Source of the DNA: Aliihoeflea sp052435735
GTDB lineage: Bacteria > Pseudomonadota > Alphaproteobacteria > Rhizobiales > Rhizobiaceae
DNA length: 64,000 nt
Assembly (NCBI GenBank): GCA_052435735.1
Contig: JBQVNB010000005.1
Span: 145,882-209,881, forward strand
Direction: 5' to 3'
The notes under the pieces were generated by a model. That model saw only the letters and a list, made by a program, of their open reading frames with translations. It was not told the DNA's origin and did no database searches. Positions 26,202 through 35,412 of the stretch are shown here, piece after piece (the first letter of the stretch is position 1; each line of letters starts with the position of its first letter). Made by a program: the position numbers and the translations under genes.

Positions 26202-26220
26202 TGTACATATAGTCGTACAC
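26202..26220. promoter_or_regulatory. YefM-YoeB operator
   Basis: The inverted repeat TGTACA-7-GTACA lies 20 bases upstream of the yefM start. TGTACA half-sites are those used by YefM family repressors. The sequence also overlaps the region between this operon and ubiA. Confidence 0.75.
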
Positions 26221-26278
26221 TGGAAATCGCGCAAACGGATTGCTTGACGGTGCCGGCCTGCCCTGCCAATCGAAGGCG

Positions 26279-27253
26279 ATGGAAACGATCCAATCTAAAG
26301 GCGCGCGCGGGCGCGTGGCCGATGCGCCGTCGGGCCACTGGGTCTATCGCGCGCTGCCGCAGGGGCTCTGGCCCTATGCGCAGTTGGCGCGATGGGACCG
26401 ACCGATCGGATGGTGGCTGCTGCTGTGGCCATGCTGGTGGTCGGCGGCGCTGGCGGGCGCGGCGTTTTTCGACGCGGGCGACGGGGTGGCGGCTCAGTTG
26501 CCGTCGATCTGGCATCTGGCGCTGTTCATGATCGGCGCGATCGCGATGCGTGGCGCGGGATGCACCTATAACGACATCGTCGACGAGGACATCGACGCGA
26601 TGGTGGCGCGGACGCGCTCGCGGCCACTGCCGTCCGGGCAGGTGACGCGCAGGCAGGCCTGGGCGTTCCTGTTCGGGCAGTGCCTCGTCGGGCTGATCGT
26701 GCTGTTGCAGTTCAACTGGTTCGCGGTCGGGATGGGCATCGCGTCGATCGGCACGGTCGCGATCTATCCGTTCATGAAGCGCTATACGGACTGGCCGCAA
26801 CTCTTTCTCGGCTTTGCGTTTTCATGGGGTGCGTGGATGGGCTGGGCGGCGTATTTCGGGTCCGTCTCGCTGGCGCCGGCGCTGCTCTATCTCGGGTCGA
26901 TCCTTTGGGTGATCGGCTACGACACGCTTTATGCGCATCAGGACCGGGAGGACGACGCGTTGGTCGGGGTGCGTTCGACGGCGCGGTTGTTCGGCGAAAA
27001 TACGAAGCCGTGGCTGGTGGCGCTGTATGCGGGCGCGCTGGCGCTGTTTGCGGCGGCGTTCGTCGTGGCGCAGGTCGCGTGGCCGGCCTATCTCGGGCTT
27101 GCGGCGGCGGCCGCGCACATGGCGCGGCAGATCGTGGTCGCCGACATCGATGACGGCGACCAGTGTCTCAGGCTGTTCAAGTCGAACTCGACGGTCGGCT
27201 GGCTGATCTTCGGCGGGCTGGTGCTGGGGAGCGTGGCGGCGGCCGTCGCCTAG
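26279..27253 (+). CDS. ubiA: 4-hydroxybenzoate octaprenyltransferase
   Basis: A 324-residue membrane prenyltransferase of ubiquinone synthesis. It joins a polyprenyl diphosphate to 4-hydroxybenzoate at the inner membrane. The first Asp-rich motif is NDIVDEDID and the second lies in GYDTLYAHQDREDD; eight or nine membrane helices are visible. Start 26279 (ATG, after AAGG) is used; an in-frame leader upstream would overlap the toxin operon promoter. It diverges from yefM and its stop overlaps the DUF6101 gene by four bases. Supply of the prenyl chain fits ispB at 40400. Confidence 0.95.
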   Translation: METIQSKGARGRVADAPSGHWVYRALPQGLWPYAQLARWDRPIGWWLLLWPCWWSAALAGAAFFDAGDGVAAQLPSIWHLALFMIGAIAMRGAGCTYNDIVDEDIDAMVARTRSRPLPSGQVTRRQAWAFLFGQCLVGLIVLLQFNWFAVGMGIASIGTVAIYPFMKRYTDWPQLFLGFAFSWGAWMGWAAYFGSVSLAPALLYLGSILWVIGYDTLYAHQDREDDALVGVRSTARLFGENTKPWLVALYAGALALFAAAFVVAQVAWPAYLGLAAAAAHMARQIVVADIDDGDQCLRLFKSNSTVGWLIFGGLVLGSVAAAVA

Positions 27254-27813
27254 CGCCGCGCGATGATTTCGTCGCCATTGACCACGAGGCGCATGCCGAG
27301 ATTGCCGAATTTGCGGCGGGCGAGGAAGCGCGGGCGTTTGTGCATGGAGTCGCGGCGCTTGCGCCGTTCTTTTGCCGGGGCCGTCTTCACCGCGCCGAGC
27401 GATTCTTCCAGCGAACGGGCGATGCCATCGGCTTCGAAGAGGAGCATGGGAAGCTGGTAGGCTTCGGCCCAGGCGCGCCAGTCGGCGGCGACGTCGTCGA
27501 GGTCATGGGCGACGAGCAGCGGGACGGAGAGCATCGGGTCATTGTGCATCAGTTCCAGCGTGACCGTGACCTGGCCCTCGCCGTCCTCGATGGCGCGGGC
27601 CGCGACGCCCTTGAAGGCGTTGGCCGGGAGCACGACGGTAACGGGAAGCTGGCTCTTTTCCAGAATCCGGTGGATCGTCACGCGGCGGCGGTCGATCTCG
27701 AAGGAGACGTCGCCGAAGGCGTCCTGGGTTGCGTAGGTCGTCGCTTGCGGCAGCCTGAAGGGATCGAGCCGCATGTCGCGGCCCGCCCAGGCTGGTTTCA
27801 GCCCCGTATTCAT
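27250..27813 (-). CDS. DUF6101-like protein
   Basis: A 187-residue cytoplasmic protein without membrane segment or signal peptide. It resembles the alphaproteobacterial DUF6101 family (for example MRLDPFRLPQATTYATQDAFGDVSFEIDRRRVTI). A basic C-terminal end (KERRKRRDSMHKRPRFLARRK) could bind nucleic acid or membrane. AGGAAGG lies before the start codon. Function unknown; it is convergent with ubiA and overlaps it by four bases. Confidence 0.75.
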   Translation of the reverse strand: MNTGLKPAWAGRDMRLDPFRLPQATTYATQDAFGDVSFEIDRRRVTIHRILEKSQLPVTVVLPANAFKGVAARAIEDGEGQVTVTLELMHNDPMLSVPLLVAHDLDDVAADWRAWAEAYQLPMLLFEADGIARSLEESLGAVKTAPAKERRKRRDSMHKRPRFLARRKFGNLGMRLVVNGDEIIARR

Positions 27814-28014
27814 GTTTCGCCTTCCTGTCTCTCCTGAGAGCCGCCTTCGGCGGTTTCTCGCGGGCGGTTTTCCGCCTCGTTGGATTGGAGACTAGGCGCG
27901 GGCTGTTACCGTCGGCCTTAGATTTTCGGTTAAATTTGTCTGGATGCGCCGGATGGTTATCGCTTTCCAACCTCATGAAAGGATTGGGAAAGCTCCCTTT
28001 CCAAGGCGTTAGGA

Positions 28015-29442
28015 TCAGATGATCTTGCCCGGATTCATGATGCCGGCGGGATCGAAGGCGGCCTTGATGCGGCGCATCAGGTCGATGGCGACGGGCGGTG
28101 CGGTCGCGATGAGTTCATCGCGCTTCATGCGGCCGATGCCGTGTTCGGCGGAGATCGATCCGTTCATGGCGCGCACGACCGCGTGGACGGCGTCGTTCAT
28201 CGTGCGGTAACGGGCGAGGAAAGCGTCCTTGTCGCCGCCTTCCGGCTGCGTGACGTTGAAGTGGAGATTGCCGTCGCCCATGTGGCCGAAACAGACGAGC
28301 CGCGCGTCGGGCACGACGGAGCGGACGGCCGCAGTGCCCTCTTCGATAAAGGCGGGGATCGCGGCGACGGGGACGGAGATGTCGTGCTTGATCGAGCCGC
28401 CTTCGGGCGCTTGCGCCCATGACATGGATTCGCGCAGCTTCCAGAAGGCCTCGCCCTGGGCGAGGTTCATGGCGAGCGTGGCGTCGGCGACGAGGCCGGA
28501 TTCGAGACCTTCGCCGACGATTTCCTCGATCAGCGTGCGGGCGTCCTGCGCCGAACGGCCGGAGGAGGTTTCCATCAGGACGTGCCAGGGCTGCGGGCCG
28601 GAGAGCGGGTCGATCGTGTCGGGGATGTGCTTCAAGGTGAAGTCGAGCGCGCGCTTCTGGATCAGTTCGAAGGCGGTGAGGCCTGCGCCGGCGTGGTCGG
28701 ACGCGATGGCGAAGAGGTCGAGCGCGGCTTGCGGGCTTTCGAGGCCGATCCATGCAATTTCACGGCCCTTCGGCTTGGAGACGAGCTTGAGAACGGCGGC
28801 GGTGATGATGCCGAGCGTGCCTTCGGCGCCGACGAAGAGGTTCTTCAGATCGTAGCCGGTGTTGTCCTTCTTCAGCTTGCGCAGATCGTCCAGCACCTCG
28901 CCGGTGGGCAGAACGACTTCGACGCCGAGGCAGAGTTCGCGCGCGTTGCCATAGGCAAGGACGCCGGTGCCGCCGGCATTGGACGAGAGGTTGCCGCCGA
29001 TCTGGCAGGTGCCTTGCGAGCCGAGAGAGAGGGGGAAGAGGCGCCCGTTTTCGTCGGCCGTTTCCTGTATGGTCTGGAGGATGACGCCCGCCTCTACGGT
29101 CATCGTGTTCGACTGAAGGTCGATCTCGCGGATGCGGGTGAGGCGGCCGAGCGAGAGGATGATCTCGCGGCCGGTGCCATCGGGCATCTGGCCGCCGACG
29201 AGGCCGGTGTTGCCGCCTTGCGGGACGATCGGCGTCTTCGTTTCAGTGGCGAGCTTGAGGATCGCCGAGACCTCGTCGACCGTGCCGGGGCGCAGGACTA
29301 GCGGCGACGTGCCGGCATAGCGTCCGCGTGGCTCGACGAGATAGGGCGCGAGCGAATCGGGTGCGGTGATCGCGTATTTCTCGCCGACGATGGCGGTGAA
29401 TCGGGAAAGGAGGGTGGAATCGATCGGCGGCGTGGTCAACAT
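28015..29442 (-). CDS. FAD-linked oxidoreductase, GlcD/D-lactate dehydrogenase-like
   Basis: A 475-residue flavoprotein of the VAO family. The FAD-binding PCMH domain has VPQGGNTGLVGGQMPDG and LGSQGTCQIGGNLSSNAGGTG; the C-terminal FAD-linked oxidase domain has FGHMGDGNLHFN and SAEHGIGRMK, with the metal or substrate His residues typical of D-2-hydroxyacid dehydrogenases. It should oxidise a D-2-hydroxyacid such as D-lactate, D-2-hydroxyglutarate or glycolate, with electrons passed to a carrier. The start is nine bases after the Sua5-like stop (upstream on the minus strand), suggesting an operon with it. Substrate cannot be fixed. Confidence 0.88.
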   Translation of the reverse strand: MLTTPPIDSTLLSRFTAIVGEKYAITAPDSLAPYLVEPRGRYAGTSPLVLRPGTVDEVSAILKLATETKTPIVPQGGNTGLVGGQMPDGTGREIILSLGRLTRIREIDLQSNTMTVEAGVILQTIQETADENGRLFPLSLGSQGTCQIGGNLSSNAGGTGVLAYGNARELCLGVEVVLPTGEVLDDLRKLKKDNTGYDLKNLFVGAEGTLGIITAAVLKLVSKPKGREIAWIGLESPQAALDLFAIASDHAGAGLTAFELIQKRALDFTLKHIPDTIDPLSGPQPWHVLMETSSGRSAQDARTLIEEIVGEGLESGLVADATLAMNLAQGEAFWKLRESMSWAQAPEGGSIKHDISVPVAAIPAFIEEGTAAVRSVVPDARLVCFGHMGDGNLHFNVTQPEGGDKDAFLARYRTMNDAVHAVVRAMNGSISAEHGIGRMKRDELIATAPPVAIDLMRRIKAAFDPAGIMNPGKII

Positions 29443-29451
29443 GGCCGGAGC

Positions 29452-30438
29452 CTATTTGGCGGTGGCCGGATTGTCACGCGGGGCGGCAGCGCGGGCGAGC
29501 CGGTCGTTGATCGCCTCGCCGAGGCCGTGTTTCGGGATCGGCGTGACGGCAATGGTGGACGCGCCGGAGGCGTCGAGTTCGGCGAGATGGGAAAAGAGGT
29601 TGGCAGCCGCCTCGCGCAGATCGCCGGTGGGCGAGAGGTTGCGCGTGGCGAGCGGGCTGCCGGAGATGGCGAAGGAGCCGAAGGCGAGCAGCGCTTCGCC
29701 CGGCATGAGCGCGGTCGCGCCGAGCCGGACCGATGCGGCGGGCGCATAGTGCGAGGCGAGCATGCCGGGCGCCTCGATCTTTTCGGACGGGCCGCGCAGG
29801 AGCGGCGTGTTGACGACGGCCTCTATGTCTTCGGCCGAGACGCCGCCGGGGCGCAGGAGGCGCACCATTCCGTCCTCGATCTTGACGATGGTCGATTCGA
29901 CGCCGACGGGCGTCTGGCCGCCATCGAGGATGAGCGGGATTTTCCCGCCGAGATCGGCTTCAACCGCGGCAGCGCTGGTGGCGCTGATGCGGCCGGAGGA
30001 ATTGGCGCTGGGGGCTGCGAGCGGTCGGTCGAGCCGGGCGATCACCTCATGCGCGAGCCCGTCGGGCATGCGCAGGCCGACCGTATCGAGTCCGGCGGAG
30101 ACCAGCGGATGGAGCTTGTGGCCGATGCGCAGCGGCAGGACGATGGTGAGCGGACCCGGCCAGAAGGCGGCGGCGAGCTTGCGCGACAGGCTGTCGAAGA
30201 TCGCGATGTCGGCCGCCATCTTCATGTCGGCGACGTGGACGATGAGCGGATTGAAGCGCGGGCGGCCCTTGGCCTCGAAGATCTTCGCGACCGCTTCGCC
30301 ATCGGTGGCGTCGGCGGCAAGGCCGTAGACGGTCTCGGTCGGCAGCGCGACCGTCTCGCCCGCCGCCAGAAGCTCCACGGCGCGGGACAGCCCCGCCTCG
30401 CCTTTCACGATGTCCGCCAAATCAATTTTCCGATTCAT
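29452..30438 (-). CDS. tsaC: L-threonylcarbamoyladenylate synthase (Sua5 type)
   Basis: A 328-residue protein making threonylcarbamoyl-AMP from Thr, bicarbonate and ATP, the first step of t6A at position 37 of ANN-decoding tRNAs. The YrdC domain has LPTETVYGLAADATD and the KGRPRFNPLIVHV segment, followed by WPGPLTIVL and a PSANSSGR motif; a C-terminal Sua5 domain begins near residue 210 with ESTIVKIEDGMVRLLRPGGV. It is of the longer Sua5 rather than the short TsaC type. GGGAAAG precedes the chosen ATG; an upstream in-frame start at 30516 is weaker. Followed closely by the FAD oxidoreductase. Confidence 0.93.
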   Translation of the reverse strand: MNRKIDLADIVKGEAGLSRAVELLAAGETVALPTETVYGLAADATDGEAVAKIFEAKGRPRFNPLIVHVADMKMAADIAIFDSLSRKLAAAFWPGPLTIVLPLRIGHKLHPLVSAGLDTVGLRMPDGLAHEVIARLDRPLAAPSANSSGRISATSAAAVEADLGGKIPLILDGGQTPVGVESTIVKIEDGMVRLLRPGGVSAEDIEAVVNTPLLRGPSEKIEAPGMLASHYAPAASVRLGATALMPGEALLAFGSFAISGSPLATRNLSPTGDLREAAANLFSHLAELDASGASTIAVTPIPKHGLGEAINDRLARAAAPRDNPATAK

Positions 30439-30547
30439 CTTTCCCGGCGAAGTCACTGATCCGGGATTCCTTTTGGAGGTCGGATTAGCGTTCCCGAATC
30501 TATGCCGCAAGGGCAAAGCTCACGCGAAATGTTAAGGAGTTCATGCC

Positions 30548-30889
30548 GTGATGCGGCCATCAGCCAGTCCGATTGCCGGGAAGCCAATGTCACGCGTTCT
30601 TCTTGCCACGTCCCTACTCGCCGCCCTGCCGATCGCTGCCGAGGCCGGTTCGATCAGCGTCCTTCAGGAACTGAAGGGGTCGGCGCCGTCGATCATCGAG
30701 CGTGGAACGGCGGTGGAGCCGACGGTCGAGGCCGTGGTTCCGACGAAGGCCGAGAAAATGCGCGTGGTCACGCCGATGGTCATGCGTGGCGGGATTTCCG
30801 GGGATGCCTCGCCGGTTCTGATACCCAGCGCTTCGCAGGGGCCGGAGGCCGAGTTCGACGCCGAGACGGATGGGGGCGAACTCGACTAA
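30548..30889 (+). CDS. Small putative secreted protein
   Basis: A 113-residue protein with a signal peptide (SRVLLATSLLAALPIAAEA) and a mature part rich in Pro, Val, Ser and acidic residues (ending DAETDGGELD). No family is recognised. GTG 30548 is placed after a strong AAGGAG at 30534-30539; ATG 30551 and ATG 30587 (starting MSRVLL) are alternatives, and the last gives the most conventional signal peptide. It diverges from the Sua5 gene and is convergent with glyS three bases apart. Function unknown. Confidence 0.6.
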   Translation: MMRPSASPIAGKPMSRVLLATSLLAALPIAAEAGSISVLQELKGSAPSIIERGTAVEPTVEAVVPTKAEKMRVVTPMVMRGGISGDASPVLIPSASQGPEAEFDAETDGGELD

Positions 30890-30892
30890 GGC

Positions 30893-33391
30893 TCAACCTG
30901 CGATCTTCGAGAAATCAGCAACCGCGCCTGTCGCCGCGCGGATGCGGGCGAGCAGCGCGAGGCGATTGGCGCGCACGGCCTGATCCTCGTCATTGACCAG
31001 CACCGCTTCGAAGAAGGCGTCGACCGGCGCGCGAAGCACCGACAGCGCCAGCATGGCGGCGGAAAAGTCCTGCGTTTGAATCGCTTGCGTCGCGTTCTTC
31101 TCGGCCTGGTTCACTGCTTCGAAGAGCGCGCTTTCCTCCGGCTGGCGGAAGAGCGAAGGATCGACGTGAGCGGCGATCGCGGTGCCCTTCTTTTCCTCGG
31201 CGGCAAGGATGTTTGCGGCGCGCTTGGTGCCGGCGAGGAGGTTTTTACCGTCTTCGGAATCGAGGAAGATGCCGAGGGCGGCGACGCGGGAGACGATGAG
31301 GAGGAGGTCGTCATTGGTCGACGACTGCGTGATCTCCCCCCCTGCGGGGGAGATGCCCGGCAGGGCAGAGGGGGGCAACGTCGAGCGCCCACCTTCAACG
31401 CGCGGAGAGGACTGCGGGACAGCGCCCCCCTCTGTCGGCTGCGCCGACATCTCCCCCGCAAGGGGGGAGATTTCGCGCGTACCCCGCGACAGCACCGCGT
31501 CGATGAGATCGTGACGCGCGCCCTTGTCGCGCATGTAGACCTTCAGGCGGTCGTGGAAGAAGGAGAGAAGGTCTTTTGCCAACGCCCAAGCAAGCTCGGA
31601 AATGCTTTCTGCGAACGCCTTCGCTGCTTCAACGTCTGTCTGACGTCGTGCGAGAGTTGACGTAAACCCTTTATCCACAAGACCGCTGGCCTCCAGCGAG
31701 CGAGCCATAGAAAAGAATGTGTCTAGGCTTTTCATTTGCATGGCTGTGAAATGACGCGCTGTCAGCAGCGCTATCCAATAGAGCAAAGCGGAACGTTGAC
31801 TTGACGAATCCACCGTGAGCCTTACTCCATTTTCCACCACGATCCGGATCACGCCCAGCGCCGCTCTGCGCAGCGCATAAGGGTCCTTGGAGCCCGTCGG
31901 CTTTTCGTCGATGGCCCAAAAGCCGACCAGCGTGTCGAGCTTGTCGGCCAAGGCTACGGCGATGGCGACGGGGTCGGTGGGGACGGTGTCGGAGGGGCCT
32001 TGGGGCTTGTAGTGGTCTTCGAGGGCGGCGGCGACTGACGCGTCTTCGCCCTGGAGGAGCGCATATTTGCGGCCCATGGCGCCCTGAAGTTCGGGGAATT
32101 CGCCGACGATCTCGGTCGTCAGATCGGCCTTGGCCAAGACGGCAGCGCGGGCGGCGAGGTCGGGATCGGCGCCGACGGTGGGGGCGAGTTCGCGCGCAAG
32201 CTTGGCGATGCGCGCGACGCGTTCGCCCTGCGTGCCCAGCTTGGCGTGGAAGGTGACGCCGAGATGGTCGAGCCGGGCCATGCGCTGGTCGAGCGGTTTC
32301 GTGAGGTCGAGGCCGAATTGTTCGGCCGATGCGCCGAGTTGCCTTAAATCCGGCAGGTCGGCCTGATCGGTCTTCCAGAAGTGGACGGCGTCGGAAAGGC
32401 GCGCGCGCACGACCTTGCCGTTGCCGTGGACGATCTCCTTGCCGCCATCGGTCGCTTCGATGTTGGCGGTGAGCAGGAAGCGGTTGGCGAGGCCATCTTC
32501 GGCGCCCTGCGGGCGGACGACGAAGCATTTCTGGTTGGCGCGGATGGTGAGGCGGATGACTTCCGGCGGGATGGCGAGATAGTCTTCCTCGAATTCGCCC
32601 ATCAGCACGACCGGCCATTCGACGAGGCCCGAGACCTCCTCCAGAAGCCCATCGTCCTCGACGAGTTCCAGCCCGGAGGCGAAAGCGAGGTTTTTGGCGT
32701 CGTCGAGGATGATGCGCTTGCGGCGCTCGGCGTCGAGCACGACCTTGGCGGCTTCGAGCTTGGCGACGTAATCATCGAAGCGGCGCACGGTGATCGCGTC
32801 CGGCGCGTGGAAGCGGTGGCCGTAGGTGACGTTGCCCGAACGGATGCCGTCGATCTCGAAATCGACGACGACCGGCTCCTCGGTTTCGGGGCCGAAGGTG
32901 CAGACGATGGACTGCAGCGGGCGGACCCAGCGCATGGAGCCGGGCTTGGCGGAAGCCGCGCCCCAGCGCATCGATTTCGGCCAGGGAAAGGCGCGCACGA
33001 TTGCGGGCACGATCTCGGCGATGATCTCTTCCGCAGCGCGGCCGGGCTTGACCAGATGGGCGACGTAGAACGCGCCCTTCTTCGGATCGGTGTGGGTGTG
33101 GGCCTGGGCGACGTCCGACAGGCCAGCCTTGCGCAGGAAGCCCTGGATCGCCTGTTCGGGGGCCGACACGGACGGACCCTTGATCTCCTCGCGCACGTCC
33201 TTCGACCTTGCGGTGAGGCCGCGAATGTCGAGCGTCAAACGGCGCGGCGTCCAGTATTCGGTCGCGGCCTCGTAGGTCAGGCCCGCCTCGACCAGACCGT
33301 CCGTGACCAACTTCTTCAAATCGCCGGCCGCCTTGCGCTGCATGCGGGCAGGGATTTCCTCGGAGCGGAGTTCGAGAAGAAGATCAGGCAT
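30893..33391 (-). CDS. glyS: Glycyl-tRNA synthetase beta subunit, with an in-frame repeat-derived insert
   Basis: An 832-residue beta subunit of the alpha2-beta2 glycyl-tRNA synthetase; with GlyQ it charges tRNA-Gly. It starts with MPDLLLELRSEEIPARMQRKAAG and carries the family core (GMRW-type segments, WSAS-like region) up to a C-terminal anticodon domain. Residues about 641-687 (ISPLAGEMSAQPTEGG to PAGGEI) are encoded by a palindromic repeat of family B (31331-31471) inserted without frame shift between ARHDLIDAVL and DDLLLIVSRV, which are contiguous in relatives. The protein is therefore about 50 residues longer than normal. No clear Shine-Dalgarno is seen before the ATG. Three genes and about 3 kb separate it from glyQ. 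Confidence 0.95.
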   Translation of the reverse strand: MPDLLLELRSEEIPARMQRKAAGDLKKLVTDGLVEAGLTYEAATEYWTPRRLTLDIRGLTARSKDVREEIKGPSVSAPEQAIQGFLRKAGLSDVAQAHTHTDPKKGAFYVAHLVKPGRAAEEIIAEIVPAIVRAFPWPKSMRWGAASAKPGSMRWVRPLQSIVCTFGPETEEPVVVDFEIDGIRSGNVTYGHRFHAPDAITVRRFDDYVAKLEAAKVVLDAERRKRIILDDAKNLAFASGLELVEDDGLLEEVSGLVEWPVVLMGEFEEDYLAIPPEVIRLTIRANQKCFVVRPQGAEDGLANRFLLTANIEATDGGKEIVHGNGKVVRARLSDAVHFWKTDQADLPDLRQLGASAEQFGLDLTKPLDQRMARLDHLGVTFHAKLGTQGERVARIAKLARELAPTVGADPDLAARAAVLAKADLTTEIVGEFPELQGAMGRKYALLQGEDASVAAALEDHYKPQGPSDTVPTDPVAIAVALADKLDTLVGFWAIDEKPTGSKDPYALRRAALGVIRIVVENGVRLTVDSSSQRSALLYWIALLTARHFTAMQMKSLDTFFSMARSLEASGLVDKGFTSTLARRQTDVEAAKAFAESISELAWALAKDLLSFFHDRLKVYMRDKGARHDLIDAVLSRGTREISPLAGEMSAQPTEGGAVPQSSPRVEGGRSTLPPSALPGISPAGGEITQSSTNDDLLLIVSRVAALGIFLDSEDGKNLLAGTKRAANILAAEEKKGTAIAAHVDPSLFRQPEESALFEAVNQAEKNATQAIQTQDFSAAMLALSVLRAPVDAFFEAVLVNDEDQAVRANRLALLARIRAATGAVADFSKIAG
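31331..31471. repeat. Palindromic repeat, family B, inside the glyS coding region
   Basis: A 141-base insertion, divisible by three, built of half b (31331-31385, ending CAGAGGGGGGCAACGTCGAG) and half a (about 31419-31471, GCGCCCCCCTCTGTCGGC with a CTCCCCCGCAAGGGGGGAG stem). The order of halves is reversed relative to the intergenic copy at 22525. Read in the glyS frame it gives ISPLAGEM and a Pro/Ser/Gly-rich linker without stops. Confidence 0.9.
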
Positions 33392-33472
33392 AATCGGTCA
33401 CACTGTTGAGAAAGGCGAATTATCACGCGGCTCTACCAAGCTTGCCGCGATTTGTCATGCGGGACAGGGAAA

Positions 33473-35404
33473 TTACCAGCCGCCGCCGCCGCCCCCGCCG
33501 CCACCGCCGCCGGAAAAGCCGCCGCCACCTCCCCCGCCACCGAAGCCGGACGACGAACTGGAGGGTGCCGGCAACGAGGCGGTGAAGCTGTCGGAGAGCG
33601 AGCCGGCAAGGCCGCCCATGGTCGAGCCGATGGAGCCGCCGTCGAAACCGCGACCGTGATACCAGGACGGCGCGAGATAGCCGGCGGCGGCGCCGGTCGC
33701 GGCGGCCGTCGCCAGCCACGTATCGAAGGCGCGCGACCACGGCTTTTCGACGCCGAGCGCGACGGCATAGGGAAGCAGCGTTTCGAAATGGCGCGGCGAC
33801 ATCTGCGGCGCGCCCTGCATGTTCATCCGCTCTTTCTCGGCGACCGTCAGATATTGCCTGAGGCCGGCGATTTCATCCATCGACTTGCGGCCGAGCGGGG
33901 TCGGCGCGCCCATCAGGAAGAGGAAGATGACGTTGACCATGACGATGCCGAGGATGGCCGCGATCGGCATGACGTCGCCAGGATCGAGGATGACCGACAG
34001 GATCGTGGTGCTGAGGCCGGAAAAGACGACGAAGCCGGCAAAGCCCATCATGACGACCGCCATCAGACGCCCGCCGAGCGAGGTGGCGCTGCGCAGGCGG
34101 CGGCCGAAATTGACGGCGAAGACGGAAAGCACGATGGCCGGGATGGCGCCGGCGAACATCAGGCCGAGAAGACCCTCGCTGAGCCCGCCGAAGGCGATGA
34201 AGGCGACGAGCGTCAGGACCGAAAGCGCAATTCCGGCAAAGACATAGGCACGGTTGTGACGGTAGAAGCGGTTGCGATGTTCCTTTTCCATCGCGGAGCG
34301 GAAGGAAGAGCCGACGGCGATGACGCGCGTGCCGTTCGCCTTGTCGACGGTGAGCGTGTCGCCCTCCTGCGGCAGGTGACCGAGGATCGCCGCTTCGCCG
34401 ACCGGAAGGTTCGCGGCGGGCTTTGCGGTGCGGCGGATGGTGAGGTCGCCGTCGAGGTCGTCGAGCTCGACATGGCCCTTGACCGCGAGGTTGATCGTCG
34501 CGGCGGAGAGCGCGTCCCAGCCCTGCCCGCGAAAGCCGCGTTTGTCGATGTAGTTGGTCAGCGCCGGCGAGATGCCCTGCGGCGGCTCCCAGCGCGGCAC
34601 AAGGACCCCAGCCGGCGGATCGCGGCCGACGCGCGTCCAGGCCCAGAGGTAGTAGGCGAGGACCACGGCGAGGCCGATCGCGCCGATGAGAAGCGCGCGG
34701 TTGTCGCGCAGCCACCATTCGCGCTCCTGCGCGGCGGTGGGCGGCGCAATGGAGCCCTTTGGCATGGCGATGGCGACGGTCAGGCCTTCGCGCGGGGCCA
34801 AGGTCTGATCTGCCTCGACGACGATGCGGTTGCCGTCATCGAGCGTTTGTGCGGAGGCGTCCTGTGCCGTCGAGCCGAATGCGCCGGTGTAGAAGGTGAC
34901 ATCGTCGGCCGAGACGCCTTGCGGCAGGCGGATGTCGGCGACGGCGGCGCGGATCGGGAAATCCCAGCCATTGCCGGTGACGTTCCAGTAGAATTCGTCA
35001 TGGTTGTCGAAGAAGCGGATCTGGCGGCTGGTCTCGTAGGTGATCTCGTAGGTGTGGAGGCCGGGGGCGAGGAGCGTGTCGGCATCGCCGATGCGGATGC
35101 GCACGATGCCAGAGCCGCGCTCGGTGGCGTAGGGCTCGGCGTCGCCGTCGCGGGTGACGGAGAGGATGTCGAAATCGACCTCGCGCTCGTTGCCGTCCGC
35201 ATCCTCGAAACGGAGCGGGAAGTCGCGGAAGATGCCGCGGCGGATCTGGTTGCCTTCTGCGTTGACCGTGATCGTCTCGGTGACTTCGATCGTGCCGTCG
35301 GCGGCGAGGTCGATGTCGGCGCGGAAGGTGGTGATTTCTTCTTGCGCCAGCGCGCCGGAGGCGAGCGCCAGCAGGACGAGGAGCGAGGCGAGGATGCGCG
35401 TCAT
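33473..35404 (-). CDS. DUF2207-domain membrane protein
   Basis: A 643-residue protein with a signal peptide (MTRILASLLVLLALASGALA), an extracytoplasmic DUF2207 domain (about residues 22-250), and several membrane helices near 240-260, 350-430 and 440-470. The tail is strikingly Gly-rich, ending GGGGGGGGFSGGG...GGGW. It lies directly after a LemA gene, the standard pairing for these two families, which is why it is placed as partner of LemA in the envelope. The molecular role of DUF2207/LemA pairs is not established. The Gly tail is real coding sequence (33473-33545), encoded by runs of GCC/GCCGCC on the plus strand. Confidence 0.88.
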   Translation of the reverse strand: MTRILASLLVLLALASGALAQEEITTFRADIDLAADGTIEVTETITVNAEGNQIRRGIFRDFPLRFEDADGNEREVDFDILSVTRDGDAEPYATERGSGIVRIRIGDADTLLAPGLHTYEITYETSRQIRFFDNHDEFYWNVTGNGWDFPIRAAVADIRLPQGVSADDVTFYTGAFGSTAQDASAQTLDDGNRIVVEADQTLAPREGLTVAIAMPKGSIAPPTAAQEREWWLRDNRALLIGAIGLAVVLAYYLWAWTRVGRDPPAGVLVPRWEPPQGISPALTNYIDKRGFRGQGWDALSAATINLAVKGHVELDDLDGDLTIRRTAKPAANLPVGEAAILGHLPQEGDTLTVDKANGTRVIAVGSSFRSAMEKEHRNRFYRHNRAYVFAGIALSVLTLVAFIAFGGLSEGLLGLMFAGAIPAIVLSVFAVNFGRRLRSATSLGGRLMAVVMMGFAGFVVFSGLSTTILSVILDPGDVMPIAAILGIVMVNVIFLFLMGAPTPLGRKSMDEIAGLRQYLTVAEKERMNMQGAPQMSPRHFETLLPYAVALGVEKPWSRAFDTWLATAAATGAAAGYLAPSWYHGRGFDGGSIGSTMGGLAGSLSDSFTASLPAPSSSSSGFGGGGGGGGFSGGGGGGGGGGGW

Positions 35405-35412
35405 GCGAGGGC

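Noticed and set aside
27830..28010. Several small stem-loops between the DUF6101 gene and the GlcD-type gene
   Set aside because: No T-run or conserved riboswitch motif; they may be leader or trailer structure but support no call.
33473..33560. GCC-rich run that looks like a microsatellite
   Set aside because: It encodes the Gly-rich tail of the DUF2207 protein, a usual feature of that family.
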